Below are positions 34,938 to 45,527 of a DNA stretch of 56,613 nucleotides, piece after piece. Each line of letters starts with the position of its first letter. Positions within the stretch are counted from its first letter, which is position 1. The DNA is from Phaeoceros laevis (Eukaryota > Anthocerotophyta > Anthocerotopsida > Notothyladales), in assembly GCA_049999765.1 (NCBI GenBank), contig JBNGIQ010009361.1, forward strand, positions 262,334 to 318,946, in the 5' to 3' direction. The notes beneath the pieces are model-generated. The model made no database searches and was not told where the DNA came from. It saw only the letters and a program-made list of their open reading frames with translations. The translations under genes and the position numbers were made by a program.

Positions 34938-36083
34938 ATGGATAGGCGCTATTTCTACTCGTTGCTGGTCCCTTGCCTTGTAGTGATTGCCGCCTGGGAT
35001 GGGGCAGCAGCACACTCTCCGCTAGGAAGGAAGTTAGCGCAGCTCCCAGATCAGCTGCTTGATCCAACAGCAGCAGGGCCGTGGCGGGACTTCATCGGCC
35101 TCCTGGACCTCAAGCAGGGAGATTGGGACTCCGGTCTTGGCTCCCTCAAGTCGTACCTGGTGCAGTTTGGTTACCTTGACCCCGCAAACGCCACCACCAT
35201 TGAGTTTGATGTAGCGCTCTTGGACGCAGTGAAGCTCTATCAGCAGAACTTCAGGATCAACATTACAGGAGTGCTGGATGCCCAAACCCTGAAGCAGCTC
35301 ATCACGCCGAGGTGTGGGGGAAAGGATGTGATTGGTGGAGTGAACCAGATGGTGAGGGACCTCACAAACAGTCCCATTCCCGCTCCAGTTCCAGCCAGCG
35401 TGAATCACTTGGGCGTGAGCCACTACTCTTTCTTTCCAGGAGGACCCAAGTGGAGCAGCAAGTCCCAGCTCACTTACGCCTTCAACAGTTCCAATGGCAC
35501 CCCTTCACTGGTGACGGAGCAGCAGCGGAATGACATATTCTTCAGAGCCTTCTCAGCTTGGTCGGCAGTGGTGAAGCTCAACTTCACCAGGATAACAGAT
35601 TACAGCAAAGCCGACATTACCATCGCGTTTGATGCCTTTGAGCATGGAGACGGCGAGCCCTTCGATGGCAATCTGGGAGTCTTGGCCCATGCTTTCTCCC
35701 CTGAGGACGGCAAGTTTCACCTGGACAGTGATGAAGTGTGGCTGTCGAATGTCAAGTTAAGCACAAGCCCTAATGGCATCGACCTGCAGTCGGTGGTGTT
35801 GCACGAGATTGGGCACATCATTGGACTCGGACATTCTGCAGATCCTAATGCCATCATGTACCCCAGCATCAGCCCGCGGGAGCAGAAGCAGTCTTTGATG
35901 GCGGACGACATAGCTGGAGCTCAAGCTCTCTACGAGCCCAACCCTAACTACGACCCTAACGCTCCTCTGCCTACTGTGGACCCCAACAATAACCAACAGA
36001 GCCATGCCTTGGGTTCTCATACGGGGGCCATGGCCAGCTTGTTGTCCAGTTTGTTCTTGGTGGTTGCAGCGGTAGTAATGTAG
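34938..36083 (+). CDS. Matrixin (matrix metalloproteinase), secreted and probably GPI-anchored
   Basis: 381-residue intronless plant-type MMP of clan MA, family M10A, a zinc endopeptidase of the extracellular matrix. A signal peptide spans about residues 1-25 (LLVPCLVVIAAWDGAAA). A peptidoglycan-binding-like propeptide follows (LVQFGYL, AVKLYQQNF, ITGVLDAQT), with the cysteine switch PRCGGKD at 124-130. The catalytic domain has the zinc site HEIGHIIGLGH at 289-299 and the Met-turn methionine at 307 (AIMYPS). A linker (residues 333-357) leads to a hydrophobic C-terminus (MASLLSSLFLVVAAVV) typical of a GPI-attachment signal. No hemopexin domain, as usual for plants. The start is the ATG at 34938, giving a clean signal peptide. 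All catalytic residues are intact. Confidence 0.96.
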   Translation: MDRRYFYSLLVPCLVVIAAWDGAAAHSPLGRKLAQLPDQLLDPTAAGPWRDFIGLLDLKQGDWDSGLGSLKSYLVQFGYLDPANATTIEFDVALLDAVKLYQQNFRINITGVLDAQTLKQLITPRCGGKDVIGGVNQMVRDLTNSPIPAPVPASVNHLGVSHYSFFPGGPKWSSKSQLTYAFNSSNGTPSLVTEQQRNDIFFRAFSAWSAVVKLNFTRITDYSKADITIAFDAFEHGDGEPFDGNLGVLAHAFSPEDGKFHLDSDEVWLSNVKLSTSPNGIDLQSVVLHEIGHIIGLGHSADPNAIMYPSISPREQKQSLMADDIAGAQALYEPNPNYDPNAPLPTVDPNNNQQSHALGSHTGAMASLLSSLFLVVAAVVM

Positions 36084-36720
36084 CTGAAGCATAGCGACAT
36101 GTTACCTAGATTACACTTCAGATATTATCACACAGTGCACCTTTACTGAAGCTGTTGAAAAAAGCAGGCAGAAAATTTCCACGTCTCACATTTCACTCGC
36201 CTCCACCAAGTTTCCATCAAATGCGGGCTACTCAATTGAGTGCAAGTTGTAGCTGGCATCTTACTCGTGCATTGTCCGCATTGTGCACGACATTTATGGA
36301 ATGGATTAGAACACCTATAAGAGCCTCATGATTGGATCCTACATGTTGTAGTACACTCTAGTCCATAGTACAAAAATTAACACCAATATTACAGTTGCTT
36401 GGACCGCCGTCCGAATTATTGCGGACACCGCGACGACAGCTGGAGGGCGACGTCAACAGCAGTCCAAAGAACGGGTGTAATGACGCAGTCGCCCATGGGT
36501 AGCCAATCCTCATTTTGCAGCATGCATGTAGATGTCATAAAATTTTACAGCAGCACACGTTTCTGAAAACACATCACAAGCGTCCGCAAGTCAGTCAAGC
36601 CTCAAGTCAGTCAATCCGTCTGTTAGTCAAAGTCTCCGCGAAGGCCCATGATCCTACGCAAACACGCAAACTGGACGGCATGACTAGAAGCAGAAACAGG
36701 CCTGTCACTATCAGTCTGAC
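36084..36720. other. Intergenic region between convergent matrixin and PfkB genes
   Basis: About 640 bp containing the 3' UTRs of both neighbours. Only short open frames occur; no recognisable element. Confidence 0.4.
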
Positions 36721-38827
36721 CTACTTCAGATGAAGTTCTCTTGCATGGGGTCTCAAGACTTTTAGCCGGAATTCTGCTTGTGCTTGCCAGTAGCCCAGTG
36801 TTGGCGGGGGTACTCCTTCATACTCTACCACTGCCATCACGATAAGATAGCCATGACAAGAAAGCCAAGACCACCTCTAGAAAAAACGTGTTTGAATGGA
36901 GTAACAATCTTTCCAAAAAGTGGCACGGAGATACGTACTGAAGCTTGCAGATATGCTGCCCCAGAGCGCAGCCGTCAGCAGATTCCTTGTTTTCCACCAT
37001 CCTACAACAAATCCTCCACAGAAGCAGTTTCCACATCCTGTTGGATCTAGCACCCCTTTGACATCGGCCCCGAGGTTGTAAATTTGGCCCTGGGCTTCAT
37101 AATTGCTGTCAGAATTTTCTGTATCAGATGTGCCTCTGATGGACGTAGTCCTCTTAGACGTGAATCGGTTTGACCCTTGATCAAAAGTTGTGTGAAAGGC
37201 AGGGACTTCCCAGGTTTCCCCAGTGTCTGATCTGTCAAACAAATAAACGACAATTCAAGGTTAGTTAGTTTGATACCGTAGCTCTGCACAGTCCCTTAAA
37301 GTGATGCACCTACATTTGCAGCTCACCGATGTACAACACATCCATGATGTCCGCGTCTTAAAGCAACCACCTGAATCAGAGCAGTGTAAACTGGTTATCC
37401 CACAATACTGGTATCTCACCCTCATGCATCACATCTCAGTATTTATCAACCACAAAGCTAGGTTGCATGTGCTCCGCCCACCTCAGCACCTAGCTCGACG
37501 AGCCGTCCAATCAGTTCAAGAGGTGGTCCAGGCCCTACAAGAGAAATAGCCTCTCTCTCATTTGGTGAGAAGATGTCAGCTGCAGATACAAGGGCCCTGC
37601 ACACCACCACTTCGTGAGATCTTCAGAAAAGTAATTCTTCATGTAGGATGTCTTCTGGCCCAGTAAATTCCTTCACTTACATAAGCTCAGTTCTGGATAC
37701 AATCTCTTCCGCATGTGTGTAAGTTTCCACACTGACTACTTCCGCTCCACTACGTTTCAATCCCTTAACAAAATCGACATCACGTGCACTGGGGTGCACC
37801 CCTACATGGTATACCTTCGCCTTTCTACAAACACGAAAGGGAGTCAGTTCCGTTTGACAGAAGCCATATTTTGCTTTCATTCTATTAAATAGGGTTACTT
37901 TGACACCAAAGGAGTGCACAAACCTACTGGTACTCAGCTGGAAGAACTGTCAGAGCTGGCCTCAGCATCGCCCACACATCATGTCCAACAGCTACTCTCC
38001 AAACCTGGGCACGGCCAAAAGACGAGTGAGCGAAGTTGTAGAGTTGCAAGGAAACTAGAACCACACATAGGCGAAGATATTGGAGAGTTGGGCGGCAAAA
38101 TACCTGTGATCTCTGTCCACCTTCTTCCAGGATCTGGTAAACCACGACAACGTGTATTAGCATCCGCTGCCCGCTTTGGTGTTGGCTTAGATTTGATAGA
38201 CGTACTTGATAGAAGCCACACCGTACCACCGGCGGAGAGAAACCAGAGACCGACATCCGGCTGAGAAATGCACACCTGCCATGCTCTCAAAGTCGGGTAG
38301 GGCCAAAATACAAGCCCAGATATGTCGATTTCCATGTCTTGAAGCCATTCCTTCGACGACGATGGGAAGTCTCGACCTACACCAGCAGCTAAACCCACCC
38401 TGCAGACACAAACCACCCGGAGAACTCACATGTATGCAATCGCACCACTGTAAGCATAGTGGAGAAAGGGCAAGCTACAGATGTCAGCTGCCAAAGGCAC
38501 ACGAGCGTTTAACTCAAGAAGAGTGATAAAGCGGACCTTTCGTCACTTTTCGTCCAGAGTTTGGCACCAAAAGCTGTCTGAGGACCTGCATTACTCGAAC
38601 AAGAAGCCTCAGTCTTCGGATGAAAAAAATCTCCAACTTGTCAATTTCAGTCACAAACCAAAGCAATGGAAAACCTCACAGTTCTTGCGGATGTAGCAAA
38701 AGCAGCAAAATTCACCGACGGAAAGTCAAGACGGATACACACCTCCCCCACCAAGATTGGATATGGAGGAGTGACCATCGGGGTAGATGATGTCGTCTAT
38801 AATCACAGTAAAAGCAACAACATCCAT
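36721..38827 (-). CDS. MAK32-like PfkB-family carbohydrate kinase homologue
   Basis: Ten phase-consistent exons: 38827-38739, 38447-38430, 38399-38276, 38133-38104, 38004-37928, 37824-37681, 37596-37482, 37370-37327, 37231-36939, 36830-36721; 347 residues. The PfkB/ribokinase fold is indicated by an N-terminal glycine motif (SNLGGGG), [52 protein letters not shown], and the anion-hole segment [17 protein letters not shown] near the C-terminus. This layout resembles fungal MAK32 and related eukaryotic proteins rather than ribokinase or fructokinase. The canonical GAGD motif reads GCGN, so the usual catalytic Asp is Asn; activity may be lost or altered. Exon 2 is only 18 nt (rated less certain). 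Substrate unknown. Confidence 0.85.
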
Positions 38828-39374
38828 CTCCCTCTTGCAGCTCCAAGCAGACGATATCAAAAATTTCGGACCGCAGCAAGCTCAGGTATTATGCTAGGCA
38901 CTCCGTCCTCGCTACGATGTCCAATTGCTGCGGTAGAGTGTTGTTGCCGTGCTGCTGTCCTCATCCTGCCGCCCTGGTAATCTTCCGGGGCCGGGACGGG
39001 CGGAACTTTCCCTCACACTCGCCTGTCGCGGTCTGCACTTCTCACGGCAATGAAAGTGTGAATGCGGTTAGAATATAAGGCCTCCTTACACCTGGCCAAA
39101 GTAGACGTCTCTGTCTCGGTCTCCGCTTTCGAGGACTGGCCACGTTGTGTGTCTATCGGGTTCCCAGACACCACGAGTGATGAGCAATGTCATGTCAAAG
39201 CTGCTGTTTTCTTTGAATAGCAGCGTATCGAACAAGACTGGAATGCCATAAGCACTGGCGTCTGATTCACCGCAGACGAGAAGAGAGCGGGCAGAACAGA
39301 AGAGAGTGGATCCTAGTCTTGTGGATTCCCCATGGTAGTGCTGGATCGGAGAAGCGTTATACGTCTTTGCTGAG
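38828..39374. promoter_or_regulatory. Divergent promoter region between PfkB homologue and unidentified gene
   Basis: About 550 bp between two head-to-head start codons; both promoters must be here. No TATA box or repeat stands out. Confidence 0.4.
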
Positions 39375-41190
39375 ATGGTGCATTGTAGCGCAGCAGGAGT
39401 GACCAGGCTATCGTTCCGTCCTGCTGCGCCTCTCGCCTCGGCAGTGGCAGGCTGGGAATCCCACCTGCCGCCTGTGAGATTGTCAGTCTCCTTCGAGTAC
39501 GAATTTTTCAGGCTAGGAATTCTGCGGCGGAAGCAGCAGCAGAAATTGCAGTCTGCTCGTCCGACATTGGCAGGGCAAAAGGGTCTAATCAGGTAAGGAG
39601 AATCAAGACACTTCATCCCATATCAGCTTTCTTTCATCCGAAACCACTAAGATCAGGTTCTCCAGGTTTAGTTCCAACTCATATGGCTCGCACACTGACG
39701 GAGACGATTCCATAAGCTCACAACAGTTTGCGCAAGAATCGGTTGTCTTCAAGGCTTATAGGGCAGAGCTCAGGTCGTCTTTGGCCACATTGACGGAACT
39801 TCTATCCACGCTCTCTACGACAGTCACACAAATCTCAGCCACAGTACAGCAAATTGCACAAGTGATTGAGAGCGGGGATGCCTCGGAGCGTTTTGACATG
39901 GCAGGCCCAGGAACTTCGGAAGCGGGAGTATCTGGCCCTTCACGCGCCCTTCGGTTAAATGAAGCAGATGGAGCCGTCTACGGTAGGCGGGACCCTGAGC
40001 CGTGGGATGCGGTGGAACCTGAGAGTGTAGCTTCTGCAGAGGCAGGGCCCACAGGTGAAATGCTAGGGGCCGAAGACTTCGTTCCAGCGCGCATGCTGGA
40101 GCAGAACTCTCGGGCTCACAAACTGGCTTACCAGCTGCAGCAGGCGTTTGTCCAAGCCCGAATTGTCGGCCTTGGTAAACCCTTTCAGGTTTTCTCATGA
40201 TATCCTTCAGCTGTCTGGTTTCGGCACAGCCCAGCCTGTCGAGTTTAGTATGTGGAGATTGACAAATGAACTTGTTGTTGGCTCTCAGCTGGCTATAGAC
40301 GACTTCGTCAATACTTGCAGAGAAGCATACACAGCTGGAGTTGGTCTCAACGAGCTTCAACTTCAGCTGCTTCTGGCAGAGGGATCCTTGTCTGGAGCTT
40401 TTGCCGTCAGATCAGAGGACTCCCCTAGAGATTCATTTGTGGATGAGGTCTGCAAACCTTCGAATTTGCTCTGCTTTGCTCCTGTTCAACAAACTTCGAA
40501 GAAAGAAAGCTCCATGTTCAGTGTGGGCACCAAGTGTGAGAGTATACAGGTTGTGACTGTATTTGTGTCAGGAAAGAAGAATCCGTTCGTCTTGGGTCAG
40601 GCTGGTCTACGCAACTATTATCGAGGTACAAAGTCTAAGCTTGCCGTCTTTCTGAGCTCAATAATTTGTCTCCAGCAAGCGTGGTGCTCCTGGAAGCTCT
40701 CGCACATTTTTATACTAGATCCCGCAACATCAATGTCTGCTTCTTAGGTAGGTAAAATGCAGAAGGGTGCCACTGAACAGCCGGCTGAAGAGCACGTCAA
40801 GGAGCAGAATAAAGATCCCATCGATGTTTTTGTGAACCAGGTACTGACTGACTGTTTGCTAGCCATTGGTCTTATCTTACATGGATTTGAATTTCTGCAA
40901 GCAACTGGGCAGAGTCCTTATGTGCTACTTACCGTTTTCAGGCTCTGAAGATGGCTTTGGAAGAGGGCTACGATCTTGAACGCATCAAATTGGAGCAGGT
41001 CCGGAGACTCACCCCATTCCCACTCTGTGAATGTGTTTGAAAAACTAACTTTTAAGACTGAAGCCTCCCTGTAATTTCTTTGCAGACGTACTCCGAATCT
41101 GAAGACATCCCCAATTCAATAAGGATGATGAGGCAGAGCCAGTACTTAGTCGTCTTAACATTGGAGAAAGTTCTACGGCAAAGACGGTGA
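39375..41190 (+). CDS. Unidentified protein, possibly organelle-targeted
   Basis: I do not recognise the family. Exon 1 (39375-39592) begins MVHCSAAGVTRLSFRPAAP, rich in Ala, Ser and Arg with no acids, consistent with a transit peptide. Exon 2 (39657-40174) is in phase and contains a Ser/Thr/Gln-rich heptad-like stretch (LATLTELLSTLSTTVTQISA) and then an acidic region. After a probable 55-nt intron, exon 3 begins near 40230 (WRLTNELVVGSQLAIDDFVN). Later segments read VVLLEALAHFYTRSRNINVCF, ALKMALEEGYDLERIKLEQ and, last, MMRQSQYLVVLTLEKVLRQRR with the stop at 41190. Borders between 40560 and 40760 could not be made phase-consistent by eye, so an exon is missing or misplaced there. It converges on the BAH gene. 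Confidence 0.65.
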
Positions 41191-41338
41191 TGCAGGAGAA
41201 CATAGGACTTCAACTTACGCTCGGTTACACTGAATGTACCACAGTGAGAAAGTTTACATAATGACAGAAGTGTTTTACAGCCAAGGCAATCCGCTAGTCT
41301 TTCTACAACAAGTGGACTCCCATATCTACAAGACCAAA

Positions 41339-43132
41339 CTAACCTGGACCAGCTGCCCTGACATCGTCAACCGCAGTTGTCTCAATGGATCCCAAAGGAT
41401 CTACACTATCTTTTGCAGGGCTCAACTCACTTTGATGTGGCAGATCCTCAAACTTTGATGTGGCCCAAGGGGCAGTGCCTACAGTAGGACTTCTTATCTC
41501 CAATGTTAATGACGATATATTATCTCGAGAAGTATACCAGGTGTGGCCACATTTCATGCACTCAAGTTGGTAACGATCCCCGTGTCCAACTTGAATGACA
41601 TCTCTGACGCCCACATCCCTCTCATTGCAGATGGGGCACAGTTTGTCGGTCATCTGCATGGCTTTTGGTTGTGGCGGCTCATTTGCCGACTGTTCCGCCG
41701 CTGTCAAACCCTCTTTGAGCTCAGTTGGTGACATGTTCAGGACCGCAGCTGGAAGCAGTTCCTTTAGGAGGAGCCTTCTTGCTAGAGTGGCGCTGTTTCT
41801 CAAGTTAAAATCTAGAGACCTCATCTTAATATTGTACTTGTGCATCTCCGTACCTAAGGCATCGTGCACACATCTCTCAAGAGCAGCTACAGCAGCTATA
41901 GCAGTGTCAGGCCATGAGAGACTACCACCTTTTGGAGATTGTTCCTGTCGAGCTTCACTGACACCATCCGATTTTTCTGAGACTTCAGCAGCAGTCGATG
42001 AAACCTGAGCCGTGGTTGCCTCAGCTTCACTGGCTTTGTCCTGCTTCCCTTCTGTCTGATCAGTGCTAATTTCTGCATCCTGTTCCTTGCTTCCCACCGC
42101 CTGAGCTTCAGATTCTACCTTGTCGGTGGTATCTCGAGCTGCTCCTTCTACTTTGCGTTTGTCCTTCTCCTCAGCCTTCTTTTCAACTACACATTCTGCT
42201 CTGCTTTCCACTTCTTCTGCAGCTTTCTTTTCTGCATCAAACACATATTTTACAGCCTGTAACAGTTTTTCAAGCCACCTGTTCCTTGCTTGGTTACCTA
42301 CGAGAACATTGTGATTCTGCAATGTACTGAAAATCTCTGACTGCTGCGGGGTCTTAGGAGTCTCCAACTTGCCCCCTCCTTTCTCTGCCTCCTTGACAGG
42401 CTCCTTGCCGTAAGATTCCTTTGCAGCCTCCTGCCTTTCAATCCTCAGGGCAACAAGGTTCCTACGCTTCTTTGCTTTCATGAAAGGGTCATCCTTGTGC
42501 TGCTCAGGTTCTCCCTTTGGCAATTCAGGCAAATCACCTAGGACTCGCTTCGTCTGCTCCATGAGCTGCTCAATTTCCTTCTGCTTAGCATCCTCGTAGT
42601 CCTTGTCTGTCAGCTTCCAAAGTCTTTTCTCAGCAGCATCATAGACACGACGAACAATGTGCCCTGGGTGCTTGGCCTGAACTGGCAGCTGCTTATTGGG
42701 AGCTATGAAGTGCACCACGCACTTGTGCATAACCGACTCGGCAGGAACTTCGTCACGATGGAAGCTGTAAAACAACTCACGTGCATCTACCGACGAGTGG
42801 AAACCTCCTACAGATTTCTCAGCCTCCTCTGGCCTATAAAACCACTGGCCTAAAACCATGAGAGATCCATCCACTGCCTGCTTAATTTCCTTGATCATGG
42901 CAACATAGGGCTTCTGTGACTTGCTCTCAGGGGTAACCAACACAGTGTCGTCAATCTTGTATTGCATGCCATCCAGCTCAAACTCTTTGTAGAACCTGAT
43001 CAGTCCTTTTCCACGACCAGATTTTTTGAAGGGTTGTCCGACTGGCCTTGCTTCGGCTGCATCATCCTCTGAGGCGTCATCTCTTTCCATGTCCTCACCC
43101 TCAATCTGCCGACTTGATTTACTCTTCGCCAT
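41339..43132 (-). CDS. BAH-domain protein with split TFIIS-like central domain and zinc ribbon
   Basis: 597-residue intronless frame, presumably nuclear. A BAH domain lies at about 50-170 (FELDGMQYKIDDTVLVTPE, QWFYRPEEAEK, ELFYSFHRDEVPAESVMHKC, KHPGHIVRRVYD), a chromatin-reading fold found in plant H3K27me3 readers. A TFIIS central-like domain begins at about 283 (RNRWLEKLLQAVKYVFDAE), is interrupted by roughly 100 acidic, Ala/Glu/Lys-rich residues, and resumes at about 415-485 (ALERCVHDAL, KYNIKMRSLDFNLRNSATLARR, LNMSPTELKEG). A zinc ribbon follows at 499-545 (CPIC and CMKC). The acidic RSxDE hairpin needed for TFIIS transcript cleavage is not present. It resembles plant BAH proteins such as At2g25120. 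A telo-box lies 290 bp upstream. Confidence 0.9.
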   Translation of the reverse strand: MAKSKSSRQIEGEDMERDDASEDDAAEARPVGQPFKKSGRGKGLIRFYKEFELDGMQYKIDDTVLVTPESKSQKPYVAMIKEIKQAVDGSLMVLGQWFYRPEEAEKSVGGFHSSVDARELFYSFHRDEVPAESVMHKCVVHFIAPNKQLPVQAKHPGHIVRRVYDAAEKRLWKLTDKDYEDAKQKEIEQLMEQTKRVLGDLPELPKGEPEQHKDDPFMKAKKRRNLVALRIERQEAAKESYGKEPVKEAEKGGGKLETPKTPQQSEIFSTLQNHNVLVGNQARNRWLEKLLQAVKYVFDAEKKAAEEVESRAECVVEKKAEEKDKRKVEGAARDTTDKVESEAQAVGSKEQDAEISTDQTEGKQDKASEAEATTAQVSSTAAEVSEKSDGVSEARQEQSPKGGSLSWPDTAIAAVAALERCVHDALGTEMHKYNIKMRSLDFNLRNSATLARRLLLKELLPAAVLNMSPTELKEGLTAAEQSANEPPQPKAMQMTDKLCPICNERDVGVRDVIQVGHGDRYQLECMKCGHTWYTSRDNISSLTLEIRSPTVGTAPWATSKFEDLPHQSELSPAKDSVDPLGSIETTAVDDVRAAGPG

Positions 43133-43418
43133 CGCAGCTTTTGAGATACTGTGCAGGCCTTTATGATTTTCCCAGCATCGGCCTAATCCTCCAGCAGCCT
43201 CTCTTCCCTTTCCTCTGCCGCACCTAGAGACTGAAATCTCACGGCTGCAAGGTACCTACGAGAACAAAACAAGACATAGCTGAGGGTAGCACACGGGTTG
43301 CTGCTGTGTCTATTTCTTCAGTAAAACAAGGAAATTTATACTTCCGGTGTACTGGATGGGATTGCCATTTTCTTGTTGTGGCAAGCGGACGGAATTAGAA
43401 TATGTAGGTGAGCGAATG

Positions 43419-43427
43419 TTAGGGTTT
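43419..43427 (-). promoter_or_regulatory. Telo-box upstream of the BAH/TFIIS gene
   Basis: TTAGGGTTT on the plus strand, read as AAACCCTAA on the coding strand, about 290 bp upstream of the start codon. A known plant promoter motif; function inferred. Confidence 0.45.
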
Positions 43428-44398
43428 GGCAAGTAGGGCTTCTGAGTTTTTTGAAGAGCCCGCGGCTGCTAATGGCTTCCGTTGCTGTAGGCTGCGGTAG
43501 TATGGGTGCAGTATTTTGACAGGGGCAGGGATGTCTCTACCACCGCTTTGTCAAGAGGAGAGATGTACTGCCCGTCGTGGCGGCTAGCTTCGTCGCGGTG
43601 CAAGGGTAGGCAGGGTGCATTGGTGGACAGGGTGTCGTGCCTCCAGGAATATGAAGGTCTTGTCCACCGCTGTGCGTGCTGTCTACCATTGTGTTCGCCC
43701 GGATCTTGAGCTCCCGCAGAGACTAGGGCCCGATGCGTTCCCGCTGCATTTTTCTCCAAGTTCTTGTCGAAGTGGTACCAAGGCCCTTGCTTCTTCCGTG
43801 GGCTAAATGTCCAGGTTGCGCGGACTCCGGTAGGCCTTCCTTGTGCTTGAGCGGTGGATTACTTCTTTAGATCTCTTCAACAGAGATTTAGCTAGCTGTT
43901 TTCTTGGCTTATCAGCGTCAAAGTGGACGGTAAAGGTTGACCTAGTTGTAGGTAGAGGGCTTGAAACCCTTCAGTGGCTTTGCCATCAGATTTTATTGGA
44001 GATGATCGCTTTACTGCGAGGGGCATTCCGATGATTACTATTAGCAAGCTCTAGCTAAAAGCTGTGATGAGCAATTGTAAGATATCCGTTGTATGATGGA
44101 TATGCTCTCCCCTCTCTATGTACAACGCCGGATGTAGTCAGGGAGTCTACACATGTTCATGTTCGATGTTCTGCTGGAGGCTTTGAACTCAGCCCAGTGA
44201 AATGAAGTACCACTGTCTGGGTATGTGTCTCCCAGAGGCGTTGTCTGGCTTGATAAGAGGACCCATGGCTCCTGCTTGACAATCCTTGTTCTTCTGTAGC
44301 CTCGATGGGGTGGCTGGCTCGATCTCTGTGTCTGTGCCCCAAGTGGTCCCTTAGAGCAGAGGAACGAACAGCTTAAGGTACCTCAAACCATCTTGCCA

Positions 44399-44422
44399 GA
44401 TAACCACATCCATGTGGTTATC
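44399..44422. repeat. Perfect inverted repeat, 11-bp arms with 2-bp spacer
   Basis: GATAACCACAT, CC, ATGTGGTTATC. Near-perfect dyad; it could be a dimeric factor site (TGTGGT core) or chance. Confidence 0.7.
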
Positions 44423-45220
44423 CCTGTTCGGTGATTGTGCATCCTTCCTTAGGCAATATGCAATGATGATCGGATAGAGCATCGCCAAATGCTCCCGTTG
44501 TATTGCACCTCGCCCAAAGGGCTCTGCTTTCTCGAGGTGCAGTTGGAAGCTGTGAGGCGTCTTCTAGAGGCCCTGACTGCCCGAGTATCTTCCGGACAGG
44601 TATCTCTCGTGCCCCGACGCCGGCTTGAGGCACGATGCTTTTTCTCCGGCATGACTGTCACCACAAAACTCCAAGGTGTTGTCAACTTGCCTAGTCCTGT
44701 CATCTTCTATCCCATTTTCTAGTGGACCTCCTCCAAGGTCGTATCCTGTAGTTGACACAATTGTTGGTCTTCGTGCCGTCTGCGTGAATCCAGAGTCGAG
44801 TTGCAAGAGAGACCACCCGTCAATGGCGGCTTTTAAGCGTAGGATCTTAATCGTGACCAGTGGACACATGGGCCAGCTTCATCCAAATGAGTCTCGAAGA
44901 GAGGCCACAAATGACTGAAAGGAAAAGACATGGGATCTAACTTTTCCTGCTGGAGCCTGTGATTCCATAACTTCGAGTTTGACCAGGCGAAAGGGTTGGG
45001 TGCACTTCAAAATGCACGAATCCCATGCTTTGGACTTGAGTAGTTCCGGTCTTGTCTGGATGGTGCTCTACATAGAGGGCCGGCATTCGTTCACTGTGAC
45101 CACATTCGAATGCAGGTGCAAGCGTCGTCTCCTCCTGCACAGGTGCAACTGTTCTAAAGAGGGAGCGGAGGTCCCATCCTTGGCAACGAGAATCCTACCC
45201 ACCTGGTTCAACTTGGAAAA

Positions 45221-45292
45221 GCACATGAAGCCGTCCGATTGGTGCCAGTAGTTTGCAAGGGCACATGAAGCCGTTCAATTGGTGCCAGTAGT
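45221..45292. repeat. Tandem duplication, 40-bp period
   Basis: GCACATGAAGCCGT and ATTGGTGCCAGTAG are repeated 40 bp apart with two mismatches, a few hundred bases upstream of the first recognised NPF1 exon. Confidence 0.75.
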
Positions 45293-45527
45293 GATTCGTA
45301 AGGCAGCTGTATCTGAACAGACCTGAATTTGGCTGTGCTCAACTACAACGATGGTTCGTGAACTAAGCTAGATTGAGAGCTCATTGTGTTCTGAATGAAA
45401 TCTTCTGCTCGAGTATTTGCAAAGACTTAAAGTTTGGCCTTGTACGCAGCTGTGGCGAAAGGTGTCTGTGAGCAATCTCCGGCCAGTCTGGTTTTAACAA
45501 TTGCCTGCATTTCTTCTATGAATTCAG

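Larger units (their letters stand above)
43433..45527. other. 2.1-kb region upstream of NPF1, no complete gene recognised
   Basis: It must contain the first exon(s) and promoter of the first NPF gene, because that gene's first visible exon starts at an acceptor with an in-frame stop just before it. Open frames are all below 105 codons and overlap on both strands. Two small structures are visible: an inverted repeat at 44399-44422 (11-bp arms, 2-bp spacer) and a 40-bp-period tandem duplication at 45221-45292. Confidence 0.4.

Noticed and set aside
39086-39616. 176-codon minus-strand frame
   Set aside because: Overlaps exon 1 of the plus-strand gene, which continues in phase into further exons; the minus frame shows no recognisable feature.
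43469-44920. Several 60-100-codon frames between the BAH gene and NPF1
   Set aside because: They overlap on both strands without coherent splice phase; none could be joined to the NPF1 exons.
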